From Bacillus_BA fengqiuensis (GTDB lineage Bacteria; Bacillota; Bacilli; Bacillales; Bacillaceae_H): a stretch of DNA of 64,000 nt. Where the stretch lies: assembly GCA_030813035.1 (NCBI GenBank), contig JAUSTV010000006.1; one strand, given 5' to 3'. Positions 16,872 to 25,723 of the stretch are shown one piece after another. The notes under the pieces were generated by a model that had not been told where the DNA came from, did no database searches, and saw nothing but the letters and a program-made list of their open reading frames with translations. The first letter of the stretch is position 1, and each line of letters opens with the position of its first letter. Position numbers and translations under genes: made by a program.

Positions 16872-16921
16872 TCTAAAAAATTCGCCATGGCCGCTCTGCG
16901 GCCATGGCGAATTTTTTAGAC
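16871..16921. terminator. Strong terminator hairpin
   Basis: GTCTAAAAAATTCGCCATGG and its complement form a perfect stem of more than 20 bp around a 3-base loop, with A and T runs on both flanks, so it works in both directions. Confidence 0.92.
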
Positions 16922-16960
16922 CTAAGAGGATGCCGCCCTGCGGGGGTCATCCCCTTAGGT
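16921..16960. terminator. Second adjoining hairpin
   Basis: CCTAAGAGGATG and CATCCCCTTAGG pair around a GC-rich centre. It directly adjoins the previous hairpin and lies 14 bases from the end of the convergent MATE gene. No good T run is present. Confidence 0.6.
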
Positions 16961-16973
16961 AAACCTTTAAAGC

Positions 16974-18353
16974 TTATCCTATCGTTTCCATGCTTTTTTC
17001 TTGATGGTCAGCTGCCGTCGGCTCTTCGCCTGACTTCATTTCAATATTGGCCCAATCCGTTCGATAGAAGCGAATCATTAATGTAGCCCCAAGTACCATG
17101 AGGAAGGTATACAATGCAATCCAGGCGCCGATGCTTTTTAATCCGAGTATAAACGTAAATACATAAGTGAGCGGTATAAAAACGAACCAGCCTGTCAGGA
17201 CAGATGCTTTAAGAAGAAAGGAAGTGTCGCCGATGCCCCTTAACCCTCCTGCGTAGAAATTGAATAATGCATCAAATATTTGCCAAAACGCAGAAATTTT
17301 GATTAAAGTGGCTGCCAAGTGGGAAACGTTTGGGTCTGTCGTGTACATATTGATGATGGGTTCAGCGAATATAAACTCCAGTAAGCCTAGAAGAAGAATG
17401 AATATGCTTCCGAGTATGGCTGTTTCTGTTCCGAGTCTTCGTGCCCCCAGCGGGTTGGCTCTTCCGACTTCTTGCCCGACCAGGATTGTTGCCGTCGCTC
17501 CAAAGGCAAAAGCGGGCATAAAGCCAAAACTCATGACACTGAGTGCGATTTCATTCGCCGCCAGGGCGTTCGTTCCCAAGCGGGTCACAAACATCGTAAA
17601 TACAAACATCGCGATACTCTTCGAAAATTCCTCTATTCCCAATTTTGAACTCTCGGTAAAGATTAACTTTGACTCTGTACGATTCCACCCAGCCATTGAA
17701 CGGGTATTATATTTCTTATGCAACTGAAAAAAGTACACAAAAGCCGAGGTGAGCATAATGATTCCTTCGCCAATGAAGACAGCCCAGCCTGCGCCCGCCA
17801 ATCCGATTTCAGGAAAACCTAAATTTCCGTAAGTCAGCGTATAGGTGAAAAAAATCATGATGATATTTCCAATAATGGAGGTGGCCATAGGTGTTTTGGC
17901 ATCGCCGATTCCCCTGAAAAAGCCATGAAACGCAAAGGTGAAAATCGAAAAAATCATCGCGAAAAAACGGATTGTTAAATAACTTTCCCCTTGTTTAATA
18001 AATTCCGTTGAAGCACCCATTAATGATAAAAGCGACCCTGAAGCGAATAAACCGGTAAGGGTAATCAAAACGCTTGCGGCAAGACAGAAATACAGCGCAA
18101 GCTGCGTGCGTTCCACTCCTTTTTTCATATTATTGGAGCCGAAATTTTGAGCAACGAGGTAGTTGACTGTATGTCCAATACCGGAAAACAAGGCCCAAAC
18201 ATTGTACATGATAATATTGGACACACCAACAATCGCAATGGCCAAAGCTCCGAGCTGCCCTACCATAATGAGATTAATGGTTCCTGTAGCCGTCATGGCC
18301 GCAAACGAAGCGATGGAAGGAATGGCAAGCAATAATATTTTTTTCCAGTTCAT
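16974..18353 (-). CDS. MATE-family multidrug/sodium antiporter
   Basis: A 459-residue exporter of the cytoplasmic membrane with 12 predicted helices in two similar halves, the normal MATE size. Typical motifs are IPSIASFAAMTATGTINLIM in the first helix region and VGQEVGRANPLGARR in the seventh-helix loop, plus GGLRGIGDT near residue 370. ATG 18353 is chosen since AGGAG lies 7 bases upstream; the longer frame to 18449 has no hydrophobic or family-like sequence. Substrate is unknown; its neighbour on the other side is thiC, with no functional link evident. Confidence 0.92.
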   Translation of the reverse strand: MNWKKILLLAIPSIASFAAMTATGTINLIMVGQLGALAIAIVGVSNIIMYNVWALFSGIGHTVNYLVAQNFGSNNMKKGVERTQLALYFCLAASVLITLTGLFASGSLLSLMGASTEFIKQGESYLTIRFFAMIFSIFTFAFHGFFRGIGDAKTPMATSIIGNIIMIFFTYTLTYGNLGFPEIGLAGAGWAVFIGEGIIMLTSAFVYFFQLHKKYNTRSMAGWNRTESKLIFTESSKLGIEEFSKSIAMFVFTMFVTRLGTNALAANEIALSVMSFGFMPAFAFGATATILVGQEVGRANPLGARRLGTETAILGSIFILLLGLLEFIFAEPIINMYTTDPNVSHLAATLIKISAFWQIFDALFNFYAGGLRGIGDTSFLLKASVLTGWFVFIPLTYVFTFILGLKSIGAWIALYTFLMVLGATLMIRFYRTDWANIEMKSGEEPTAADHQEKSMETIG

Positions 18354-18559
18354 TTTCATTCTCCTGTTATTAAATTCATGATGAAGGGAGCATTTCCACA
18401 TCCATCGTATAGGATTGTTACTTATTTTACCATCTATTTTTATTGCCATTTTTGAAAAAGAGAAGGAATAAATTTGAATAGGCAGTGAAAAATTTCCTTT
18501 ACAACGGTAAATATGTGGTTTATATTAAATTTGTAATTTCAAAACTCAATATATCTTGA

Positions 18560-18656
18560 ACTAGGGGTGTCCAATGAGTTGGGCTGAGAGAGAAACATGC
18601 TGAAGTTTCTTAACCCTCAGGACCTGATCTGGTTCATACCAGCGTGGGGAAGTTAG
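18560..18656 (+). ncRNA. Thiamine pyrophosphate (TPP) riboswitch
   Basis: The THI-box is nearly canonical: AGGGGTGTCC, GGGCTGAGAGAG, AACCCTCAGGACCTGATCTGG and ATACCAGCGTGGGGAAGTTAG in order. It binds TPP and, with the terminator at 18706-18737, shuts off thiC when thiamine is plentiful. Confidence 0.97.
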
Positions 18657-18705
18657 AATCTGCTATTATAGTGACGGAATGTCATTATATATTTGTGCTA
18701 ACATC

Positions 18706-18737
18706 AGCCGGGTCTTAAAATAAGACCCGGCTTTTTT
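18706..18737 (+). terminator. Expression-platform terminator of the TPP riboswitch
   Basis: AGCCGGGTCTTA and TAAGACCCGGCT form a perfect 12-bp stem with a 3-base loop and five following T. Confidence 0.93.
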
Positions 18738-18798
18738 CATGCTGTCAGTGGGTCGGATTTCGTCCTTTTTAATCAACTTAAAAAGGAGAGAACGAATT

Positions 18799-20583
18799 AT
18801 GGTAAACAAATCAGTAAATGACATGAACCTTTCAATTATGTCCAGTTTTTCAGGAAGCAAAAAAGTATATGTTGAAGGATCTAGACCGGATATTCAAGTT
18901 CCAATGCGTGAAATCGAACTGAGTCCGACCACCGGATCATTTGGCGAAGAGGAAAATCCGCCTGTACGGGTATATGACACAAGCGGTCCGTACACAGATT
19001 CCAGCTGTGAAATCGATATCCGCAAAGGGCTCCAGCCTATACGACGCGATTGGATTGTGGAACGCGGAGACGTGGAAGAGTACGAAGGCCGTGAAATAAA
19101 GCCTGAAGATAACGGTTATAAGAGCGGCGATCCGCGGGCGAATTTAGATGTCTTTCCGGGATTAAAGCGAAAACCGCTGTGTGCCAAAAAAGGGAAGAAT
19201 GTTACCCAAATGCACTATGCACGTCAAGGAATCATTACTCCTGAGATGGAATTCATTGCGATAAGAGAAAATGTCTCTCCTGAATTTGTTCGAGATGAGG
19301 TGGCGCGGGGGCGTGCCGTCATTCCGTCTAACATTAATCATCCAGAAAGCGAACCGATGATTATCGGGCGCAATTTCCATGTGAAAATTAATGCGAATAT
19401 TGGGAATTCCGCCGTTACTTCCTCTATCGAAGAAGAAGTGGAAAAAATGACATGGGCAACAAGGTGGGGAGCGGATACGATGATGGATCTCTCCACCGGT
19501 AAAAACATTCATACAACCCGTGAATGGATTATTCGGAATTCGCCTGTGCCGGTCGGAACCGTGCCGATTTATCAAGCGCTTGAAAAAGTAAATGGGGTCG
19601 CGGAAGATTTAACGTGGGAAGTGTTTCGGGACACGTTAATCGAACAGGCAGAGCAAGGGGTCGATTACTTTACGATTCATGCAGGTGTTCTATTGCGCTA
19701 TATTCCGCTAACAGCAAAGCGCGTGACCGGAATTGTGTCCCGCGGAGGTTCCATTATGGCGCAGTGGTGTCTTGCTCACCATAAGGAAAGCTTCCTTTAC
19801 ACACATTTTGAAGAAATTTGTGAAATCATGAAAGCATATGATGTGGCGTTTTCATTAGGAGACGGTCTTCGTCCTGGCTCTATCGCAGATGCGAATGATG
19901 AAGCGCAGTTCGCGGAATTGGAGACATTGGGTGAACTGACGAAAATTGCCTGGAAGCATGATGTTCAAGTGATGATTGAAGGACCTGGGCACGTTCCGAT
20001 GCACTTGATTAAAGAAAACATGGATAAGCAGCTGGAAATTTGTCAGGAAGCACCGTTTTATACACTTGGCCCGCTGACAACGGATATCGCACCTGGGTAT
20101 GACCATATTACGTCTGCCATCGGGGCTGCAATGATCGGCTGGTTCGGTACCGCGATGCTTTGTTATGTAACACCGAAAGAACATTTGGGGTTGCCGAATA
20201 AAGAGGATGTAAGGGTAGGGGTTATCACGTATAAAATCGCGGCCCATGCCGCTGACCTTGCAAAAGGCCATCCAGGTGCCAGAAAACGGGATGACGCCCT
20301 GTCAAAAGCAAGGTTCGAGTTTCGCTGGCGTGATCAGTTCAACCTATCTCTCGATCCTGAAAGAGCGGTCGAGTATCATGATGAAACATTGCCGGCGGAA
20401 GGAGCCAAAACGGCCCATTTCTGTTCGATGTGCGGTCCGAAGTTCTGCAGCATGAGAATCTCTCAAGATATTCGTGATTTGGTAAAAGAAAAAGGGCTTA
20501 GTGTGGAATCTGTCATTGATGAGGGATTGAAAGAAAAAGCGGATGAATTTAGAAGCACAGGCGGCGAAATCTATAAGGCATAG
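18799..20583 (+). CDS. thiC: Phosphomethylpyrimidine synthase ThiC
   Basis: Radical-SAM enzyme that rearranges aminoimidazole ribotide into HMP phosphate, the pyrimidine half of thiamine. The 594-residue product has the full family sequence: MHYARQGIITPEMEF (about residues 140-154), the TIHAGVLLRY segment, EGPGHVPMH, and the C-terminal [4Fe-4S] motif CSMCGPKFCSM. AAAAGGAGAG lies 8 bases before ATG 18799; the open frame begins at 18739 inside the terminator and is not the true start. Controlled by the TPP riboswitch. Confidence 0.97.
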   Translation: MVNKSVNDMNLSIMSSFSGSKKVYVEGSRPDIQVPMREIELSPTTGSFGEEENPPVRVYDTSGPYTDSSCEIDIRKGLQPIRRDWIVERGDVEEYEGREIKPEDNGYKSGDPRANLDVFPGLKRKPLCAKKGKNVTQMHYARQGIITPEMEFIAIRENVSPEFVRDEVARGRAVIPSNINHPESEPMIIGRNFHVKINANIGNSAVTSSIEEEVEKMTWATRWGADTMMDLSTGKNIHTTREWIIRNSPVPVGTVPIYQALEKVNGVAEDLTWEVFRDTLIEQAEQGVDYFTIHAGVLLRYIPLTAKRVTGIVSRGGSIMAQWCLAHHKESFLYTHFEEICEIMKAYDVAFSLGDGLRPGSIADANDEAQFAELETLGELTKIAWKHDVQVMIEGPGHVPMHLIKENMDKQLEICQEAPFYTLGPLTTDIAPGYDHITSAIGAAMIGWFGTAMLCYVTPKEHLGLPNKEDVRVGVITYKIAAHAADLAKGHPGARKRDDALSKARFEFRWRDQFNLSLDPERAVEYHDETLPAEGAKTAHFCSMCGPKFCSMRISQDIRDLVKEKGLSVESVIDEGLKEKADEFRSTGGEIYKA

Positions 20584-20635
20584 TTTCTAAGGAGAATAAA
20601 TAGAAACATGCACCGGCCGAGGGGGAGAGGGTTGG

Positions 20636-20806
20636 ATGAATCGGGCAATTCAACTAAAAACGGAAATTCAAAAGCTGGAAGCCCAGCTGGAACAGTTAAA
20701 TGAAGAACTCATCATTTTCCAACTAAAATGCGATCATGAATTCGAACAAAGCCACTACACCCGGAAATGCACAAAATGTCAGTTGATAGAGAGTTTGAAT
20801 TGGTAG
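20636..20806 (+). CDS. Small coiled-coil protein with Cys3 zinc-like motif
   Basis: A 56-residue frame starting at ATG 20636 behind GGGGGAG. The first 30 residues are a heptad-like helix (IQKLEAQLEQLNEELIIF), followed by KCDHEFEQ and RKCTKCQLIE, which supply Cys/His ligands for a possible zinc site. It follows thiC by 52 bases with its own ribosome binding site. Small proteins of this style occur in Bacillus genomes, but I know no function. Confidence 0.6.
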   Translation: MNRAIQLKTEIQKLEAQLEQLNEELIIFQLKCDHEFEQSHYTRKCTKCQLIESLNW

Positions 20807-20892
20807 GAAAAGTTCTAGATTTCATATAATCTATTATTTTTACACTGTATAGAATTTTACTTTTTTCATCTTGAATCAGCTAGAAAGATCTT

Positions 20893-20943
20893 TGCATAAG
20901 CAGCGGGCAAGAACCCGCAAGGGAGCTTGTCCGCTGCTTATGT
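20893..20943 (+). terminator. Hairpin between the small zinc protein and the HAD gene
   Basis: CATAAGCAGCGG and CCGCTGCTTATG pair, extended by CAAG/CTTG, around a loop that contains a further CCCGC-type sequence. It is not followed by a T run, so termination is likely but not certain. Confidence 0.6.
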
Positions 20944-21043
20944 GAAATTTATATTTACTTATCGGACAATTCCTTGTAATCTGTTGTTTGAATAATAAAA
21001 TTTTTACGAAAACAACTAGAGATGAAATGAGGGAAATTCGGCG

Positions 21044-21835
21044 ATGATTAAAGCAATCTTTTTTGACCTTGATGACACGTTGCTTTGGGACCAAAAAAGC
21101 GTAAAGGAAGCCTTTGCGGCAACGTGCCGGGCGGCAGCTGAAAAATATGATATTGATGTGGAAGAGCTTGAAGAGGCAGTTCGTGCAGAAGCGAGAGAAC
21201 TTTACTCTTCTTATGAAACATATGAGTTCACCCAGATGATTGGCATTAACCCATTTGAAGGACTATGGGGCAATTTTTTGGATGATGAGGATAATTTCCG
21301 GAAAATGAAAGACATTGTGCCTGCTTATCGAAAGGAAGCATGGACACGAGGCTTGAAAGCGCTAGGGATTGATGATCCGGAATTTGGCGCTGAGTTAGCA
21401 GAACGCTTCCCTGCGGAACGCCGCAACAGCCCATTCGTCTATGACGAAACGTTCAACGTGCTCGATGAATTAAAGGGGAAGTATCAGCTCCTGCTTTTAA
21501 CAAACGGGTCTCCTGACTTACAAAATACGAAGCTCGACATCACACCTGAGCTTGTGCCGTATTTTGACCATATTGTCATTTCCGGTGCATTTGGCAGAGG
21601 AAAGCCTGATCCTTCCATTTTCGAGCATGCCTTGACATTAATGTCACTTAATAAAGATGAAGTGCTGATGGTCGGCGATAACTTAATGACGGATATCCTT
21701 GGCGCATCCCGTGTAGGCATCAAATCCGTCTGGATCAACCGCCATGACAAAGAGCGAAATGAAGTCATTCCGACTTATGAAATTACCCACTTAGAAGAGC
21801 TTTATCCGATTTTAGCTTCGCTTAACAATAAATAA
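21044..21835 (+). CDS. ysaA: HAD-superfamily phosphatase, YsaA-like
   Basis: A 263-residue haloacid dehalogenase-type hydrolase. Motif I is FFDLDDTLLW (nucleophile Asp8, acid Asp10), motif II LLTNGSP near 150, motif III Lys in GRGKPDPSIF near 186, motif IV VGDNLMTDILGA near 210. The alpha-helical cap lies between motifs I and II (about 15-130). The INPFEGLWGNF segment and overall pattern match what I recall of B. subtilis YsaA, annotated as a putative phosphoserine phosphatase. The substrate is therefore a suggestion only. It stands alone between two hairpins. Confidence 0.88.
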   Translation: MIKAIFFDLDDTLLWDQKSVKEAFAATCRAAAEKYDIDVEELEEAVRAEARELYSSYETYEFTQMIGINPFEGLWGNFLDDEDNFRKMKDIVPAYRKEAWTRGLKALGIDDPEFGAELAERFPAERRNSPFVYDETFNVLDELKGKYQLLLLTNGSPDLQNTKLDITPELVPYFDHIVISGAFGRGKPDPSIFEHALTLMSLNKDEVLMVGDNLMTDILGASRVGIKSVWINRHDKERNEVIPTYEITHLEELYPILASLNNK

Positions 21836-21926
21836 AAAAGCTGTTTTTGTAAATGTTTTGACAAGCAAGTAGCCTCTTGCCCGCAATTCAAACTAAAAAT
21901 AATAATCTTTTGGAAAAGAATAAAAA

Positions 21927-21960
21927 GATTCCCCTCATTTAAAAATGGAGGGATCTTTTT
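21927..21960. terminator. Bidirectional terminator overlapping the TatD gene end
   Basis: AAAAGATTCCCCTCATTT pairs with AAATGGAGGGATCTTTTT. The stop codon of the reverse-strand TatD gene lies inside the stem. Confidence 0.85.
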
Positions 21961-22714
21961 GTTCGCCCGCATATAAGGATAAGGTGTTCATTGTCAATTG
22001 TTCGATTGTTTCTTTCAGGTCCAGCTCTTTTAGTGAAGCCACTTTTCTTGCTGCCTCCTGCAGCAGTAAAGGGGAGGTTTCCATCTGCTCAAACGGTCCG
22101 GAAAAGGGCCAGGGACCATCTGTTTCAATGAGCAGTTTATCCAGCGGGATTTGGTTAACAAGTATTTCGTCTCGCTTTCGGTAGCAAACTTCTGGAGTGA
22201 CGGAGACGTAATATCCGCTCGTCGTAATCTGTTCGACAACAGAAGCGGGTGCTTTCAGCCAATGGAAATGAGCCTTCTTTATCTCGTTTTTTACTAATAG
22301 TTCATAAGCGGCAGGTGCACCGGAATGGATAGCATGAAGGACGATGGGAAGATCTTCGTTTTTTGCCGTAATCATCAAAGTTTCCAACAACTCAATGTAT
22401 CGTTCCATACTTGATGTATGTGGGGTGTAATACGGCAGTCCCACTTCACCGACAGCTGAAATGAGCCGGCGTTCCTGGTGTAAAAGGCTGTGCCATTCAG
22501 CTATATCTTGTTCTGGCGGAAGCGGCTGTTCGGGATGGAAGCCGATTGCGGCCCAAATAAAATCAGGATGCTTTTGTTTGAGGGCGAGCGTGTCATAGCT
22601 CGAATTCAAATCGGTCGACACAGCTACAACTCCTGTCACCCCTGCAGTCTGCCACTGTTCGATTTTCCGATCAATATCATCATATTGATCAAGATGAATG
22701 TGGGCATCCATCAT
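21935..22714 (-). CDS. TatD-family metal-dependent hydrolase
   Basis: A 259-residue TIM-barrel amidohydrolase relative. Metal-binding positions are visible in MDAHIHLDQ (HxH), AVGEVGLPYY (Glu), VLHAIHS (His), AHFHWL (His) and IETDGPWP (Asp). Members are deoxyribonucleases or related hydrolases; the substrate here is open. ATG 22714 is preferred because AAGGAGG is 9 bases upstream on the reverse strand; the frame reaches back to 22786 without one. Confidence 0.9.
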   Translation of the reverse strand: MMDAHIHLDQYDDIDRKIEQWQTAGVTGVVAVSTDLNSSYDTLALKQKHPDFIWAAIGFHPEQPLPPEQDIAEWHSLLHQERRLISAVGEVGLPYYTPHTSSMERYIELLETLMITAKNEDLPIVLHAIHSGAPAAYELLVKNEIKKAHFHWLKAPASVVEQITTSGYYVSVTPEVCYRKRDEILVNQIPLDKLLIETDGPWPFSGPFEQMETSPLLLQEAARKVASLKELDLKETIEQLTMNTLSLYAGEQKDPSIFK

Positions 22715-22961
22715 CGATTGCGGCCTCCTTTTTGTCTGATTCAAGATTTCCCATACTCTCAAAATATACCATATGAAATGACTCAATATTTACATTTTTA
22801 ACTCATTATTTAATATCTTTTCTTTGGTAGCCCTAAACAGTGGGAAGGCTAATCCTATGCGTTTCTTCTTTTTGTTACGTTAAAATGCGAGTGAAGAAAA
22901 GAGGAGGAATTTCGCTAGACCTACAAAATCTCTAAAACTCAAATTTTTCTAAAAACTTATT

Positions 22962-22999
22962 TGTAAACGCTTTCAAAGTGAGCTCATACATGTTAAAAT
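22962..22999 (+). promoter_or_regulatory. cre site overlapping promoter of a small unknown gene
   Basis: TGTAAACGCTTTCA (22962-22975) fits the catabolite-responsive element consensus TGWAANCGNTNWCA at every position. It overlaps a minus 35 TTTCAA (22971-22976), 17 bases before TAAAAT (22994-22999). CcpA binding here would repress. The same layout occurs at 35263-35300. Confidence 0.75.
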
Positions 23000-23026
23000 A
23001 TAAACATCAAAGAGGAGTGATGACAG

Positions 23027-23368
23027 GTGAATACTAATAAATTGTTTTTAGAGGATTTAAAATATATGGTTGAAAACAGATTACCGCTTAATGAGTATGC
23101 AACAGAACAAATGCAGGAGAAATTTAAGAAAAGCGAATCATTCATTGCCGAACTTTATCAACTTTTTGTTAGAAATCGTCACCTATTGCCATTGATCAAT
23201 GACATAGAAGCCGTTGTTTATGATTACATAGTCAGCCAGGAAATGACAAAAAAGAAAACATTCTACGGTGCGACATTGTTTGTGGCTGAGTTATTTGATA
23301 CAACTCAAACATATGTGAAATGCAAAGTCGATCAATGCCGGAATTTATATTTACAAAAAACGAGCTAA
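23027..23368 (+). CDS. Small protein of unknown function, paralog of the gene at 35329
   Basis: A 113-residue soluble protein starting at GTG 23027 behind AGGAGTGA. No family recognised. Residues 1-68 align without gaps to the 74-residue product at 35329-35553 (shared NK-FLE-LK, PL--Y, Q--F, LF---RH-LP-I-DIE--VY-Y). A C-terminal extension of about 40 residues, with a CKVDQC pair, is not found in the paralog. It is mostly helical in character and lacks membrane segments. A perfect cre site covers its promoter, so it is probably expressed when preferred sugars run out. Confidence 0.75.
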   Translation: MNTNKLFLEDLKYMVENRLPLNEYATEQMQEKFKKSESFIAELYQLFVRNRHLLPLINDIEAVVYDYIVSQEMTKKKTFYGATLFVAELFDTTQTYVKCKVDQCRNLYLQKTS

Positions 23369-23406
23369 ATTGATGTCTAATAAATTTGACCAGTATATAC
23401 ATAAAG

Positions 23407-23447
23407 ATAAAAAGGTGTTTGCCTCTAATGGACAAACATCTTTTTTT
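23407..23447 (+). terminator. Terminator
   Basis: AAAGGTGTTTG and CAAACATCTTT form a stem around a 12-base loop, followed by a run of T. Confidence 0.85.
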
Positions 23448-23585
23448 GCGTGGAAGGAGGATGCCAATGTTAATGCCCATCATTTTTCATTTATATGTTG
23501 GATAATTTTCATTTTTAAATTCCATTATTTGGGCATATTAAATTTTCTGATTTTTTGATATATTTGAACAAAGGGAGGGAGAAAG

Positions 23586-23798
23586 ATGCTCAAAACAGCT
23601 TATGGGATTTGTATGAATTGTGGGTGCAATAAATTTACAGTTGAAGTCTATCGTTGTGATGGATGCCGAAAAATGTATTGCAGACGATGTGTTCAAAGCG
23701 AGGCGGTTTGTCCAGATTCAGACTGTGAAACGGGTCATCTTGTGCACAAAGGATATATTCACCCATACGATGAATTGGAAAAGACACTCTTAGCTTGA
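23586..23798 (+). CDS. Small zinc-finger-like protein with eight cysteines
   Basis: A 70-residue protein with CMNC (9-12), CDGC near 24-27, CRRC near 32-35 and CPDSDC near 42-47, a treble set of cysteine pairs that could hold two zinc ions in a RING- or FYVE-like cross-brace. GGAGGGAG precedes ATG 23586. The rest of the chain is short and polar. No named family recognised; the gene has its own terminator. Confidence 0.75.
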   Translation: MLKTAYGICMNCGCNKFTVEVYRCDGCRKMYCRRCVQSEAVCPDSDCETGHLVHKGYIHPYDELEKTLLA

Positions 23799-23812
23799 GT
23801 GTCTTTTTTCTC
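23777..23812 (+). terminator. Terminator overlapping gene end
   Basis: AAAAGACACTCTTAGC and GAGTGTCTTTTTTC form a hairpin (AAGACACTC/GAGTGTCTT) with a T run; the last codons of the zinc-finger-like gene lie in its left arm. Confidence 0.85.
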
Positions 23813-23927
23813 TTTTATTTATTGGAACTATCGTCTGCAGAATTATGGATATGGTGTCGCTTTTTGCGGTTGCCCAGGAAATCTTCACGTAAAGGAACGA
23901 ATGTCTTTCATTATTAAAATACGATGT

Positions 23928-25394
23928 TTATCGATCCTGATTAGAAGGAAGCACCCAAACGGATACACTCCCTCCGTTGACCGGAAATGTTGCAAATCCA
24001 TCTTCTTCAATTGAAATAAGATCGCTTCTATTGTTCGTTAAGTCCACCCAGCTTTCTCCTGCGCGCTCTTTACCTACAAACATTCTTTTTTCTCCTTCAT
24101 CCCCATTGGAAATGACAACGGCACAGCCCGAATATTCTATTTCTTGTACGCCGAATCGGACCCAGCCAATCGTGTTTGGGTGATCAAAATAGTCTTCTTG
24201 TTTTCCATACGCTTTATGGTAACGGGCATAAAGAAGGGAATCGATCATTTCTTTTTTTCCTTTGATTGGTTCTGTCCCTCCGATGCCGACATAATCGCCG
24301 TAAAAAACACAAGGATACCCGTCTTTGCGCAGTAAAATCAGGGCATAAGCGCTTTGCTTGAACCAATCTTCCACCCATGATTCGAGCGATTCATGCGGTT
24401 GTGAATCATGATTGTCAACGAATGTTACCGCATGAAGGGGGTGTGTTTGAACAAGGGTATCGTCAAAAATCGTCGTAAGATCAAAATCACGTCCGTTTTT
24501 GGAGGCTTCGTGCAATTTGTAATGAAGAGCCACATCAAACAAGTCGATGGTGTAATCTACATGATTTAAAAACTCCTGGCAGGCCGCTAAGTCCGGATTC
24601 CAAAACTCCCCTACAACGTAAAAATCTTGACCACGGTGATTCATCATTTCAGTGACAAAATCGCGAATGAACGTATGATTGATATGTTTGATGGCATCCA
24701 AACGGTATCCGTCGCATGATAATGTATCGGCAAGCCATTTTCCCCATCGTATCATTTCTTCCCGAACGGCAGGATGATTGTAGTCGATATTGGCAAACAT
24801 TAAATAATCATAATTCCCAAATTCATCATCGACATGGTCATTCCATGCTTTATGTTCACCTGCAATCCGAAAAATGCCCATTTGATCACGTTTAGCATCA
24901 TAGTCGGTTCCGTTAAAATGTTCAAATCCCCACTTGAAAGAAGAATGCTGATTATTTCGATCGGGAAAAACGAATTTAGTCCAGCCCTCTATATCAAATG
25001 GCTCTGAAATTTCTTCTTCTCGATTATTCGGATTTACTTCAATGACTTGAAATACTTCTGTTTCATCCGCTCCAGCTTTATGGTTCATGACAACATCGGC
25101 ATAGACACTTATTCCATGATCATGGCAGGCTGCAATGGCATCAAGCAATTCCTGCTTCGTTCCGTATTTTGTGCGGATTGATCCTTTTTGATCAAATTCC
25201 CCAAGGTCATACACATCATAAACGCCATATCCCGTATCTTCTGGTGAGAGGGCTTTTGTTGCCGGCGGAATCCAGATGGAATCAATTCCTCTTTTTTTCA
25301 GTTCGGATGCCATCTCTTTTAACCGGTTCCAATGAGTCCCATCTGCCTCTACATGCCACTCGAAAAATTGCATCATCGTGTGATTTCGCGTCAT
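23928..25394 (-). CDS. Intracellular alpha-amylase (GH13)
   Basis: Hydrolyses internal alpha-1,4 bonds of starch or glycogen. The 488-residue product has the liquefying-amylase pattern of GH13 subfamily 5: MMQFFEWHVEADGTHW at the start, the conserved VYADVVMNHK, the nucleophile in DGYRLDAIKHI, the acid/base in VVGEFWNPD and the transition-state Asp in FVDNHDSQ. There is no signal peptide, so the enzyme should act in the cytoplasm, perhaps on maltodextrins or stored glycogen. ATG 25394 follows AAAGGGG on the reverse strand. An extended minus 10 (TGCTATAAA) and a weak cre-like site further upstream (25523-25536) fit sugar control. Confidence 0.94.
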   Translation of the reverse strand: MTRNHTMMQFFEWHVEADGTHWNRLKEMASELKKRGIDSIWIPPATKALSPEDTGYGVYDVYDLGEFDQKGSIRTKYGTKQELLDAIAACHDHGISVYADVVMNHKAGADETEVFQVIEVNPNNREEEISEPFDIEGWTKFVFPDRNNQHSSFKWGFEHFNGTDYDAKRDQMGIFRIAGEHKAWNDHVDDEFGNYDYLMFANIDYNHPAVREEMIRWGKWLADTLSCDGYRLDAIKHINHTFIRDFVTEMMNHRGQDFYVVGEFWNPDLAACQEFLNHVDYTIDLFDVALHYKLHEASKNGRDFDLTTIFDDTLVQTHPLHAVTFVDNHDSQPHESLESWVEDWFKQSAYALILLRKDGYPCVFYGDYVGIGGTEPIKGKKEMIDSLLYARYHKAYGKQEDYFDHPNTIGWVRFGVQEIEYSGCAVVISNGDEGEKRMFVGKERAGESWVDLTNNRSDLISIEEDGFATFPVNGGSVSVWVLPSNQDR

Positions 25395-25522
25395 TATCTT
25401 TTCCCCTTTATAAATGGAAAATCCCATTTTTATAGCATAATTCTGCTCAAATGGTCTATACCTCCGTCAGTTGTAGGAGACATGTTCATGAGTTTTTAGT
25501 GTGATTCCCTTTTTTTGATGAT

Positions 25523-25536
25523 TTTAAACGCTTTAA
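25523..25536. promoter_or_regulatory. Imperfect cre-like site
   Basis: TTTAAACGCTTTAA matches the cre consensus at 12 of 14 positions. It lies 129 bases before the amylase start (reverse strand) and 188 before the hydrolase gene on the other strand. The rest of the 330-base region between these genes shows nothing else I can name. Confidence 0.4.
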
Positions 25537-25723
25537 GTAAGACTCATTCAGGCCCAGCATGAACACTTATGGAGAAAGGTTGTAGAGGATTAATTGAAAA
25601 ATTATGGAAGATAGACTGACAAAGAGGGAGGATTAAAACGTTTTTTATATAATAAGTATTAAATAACCAACAAAGAAGGACAGATCTAATGGAACCCTAA
25701 ATAGTTGAAAGAGGAGTGTTGAA

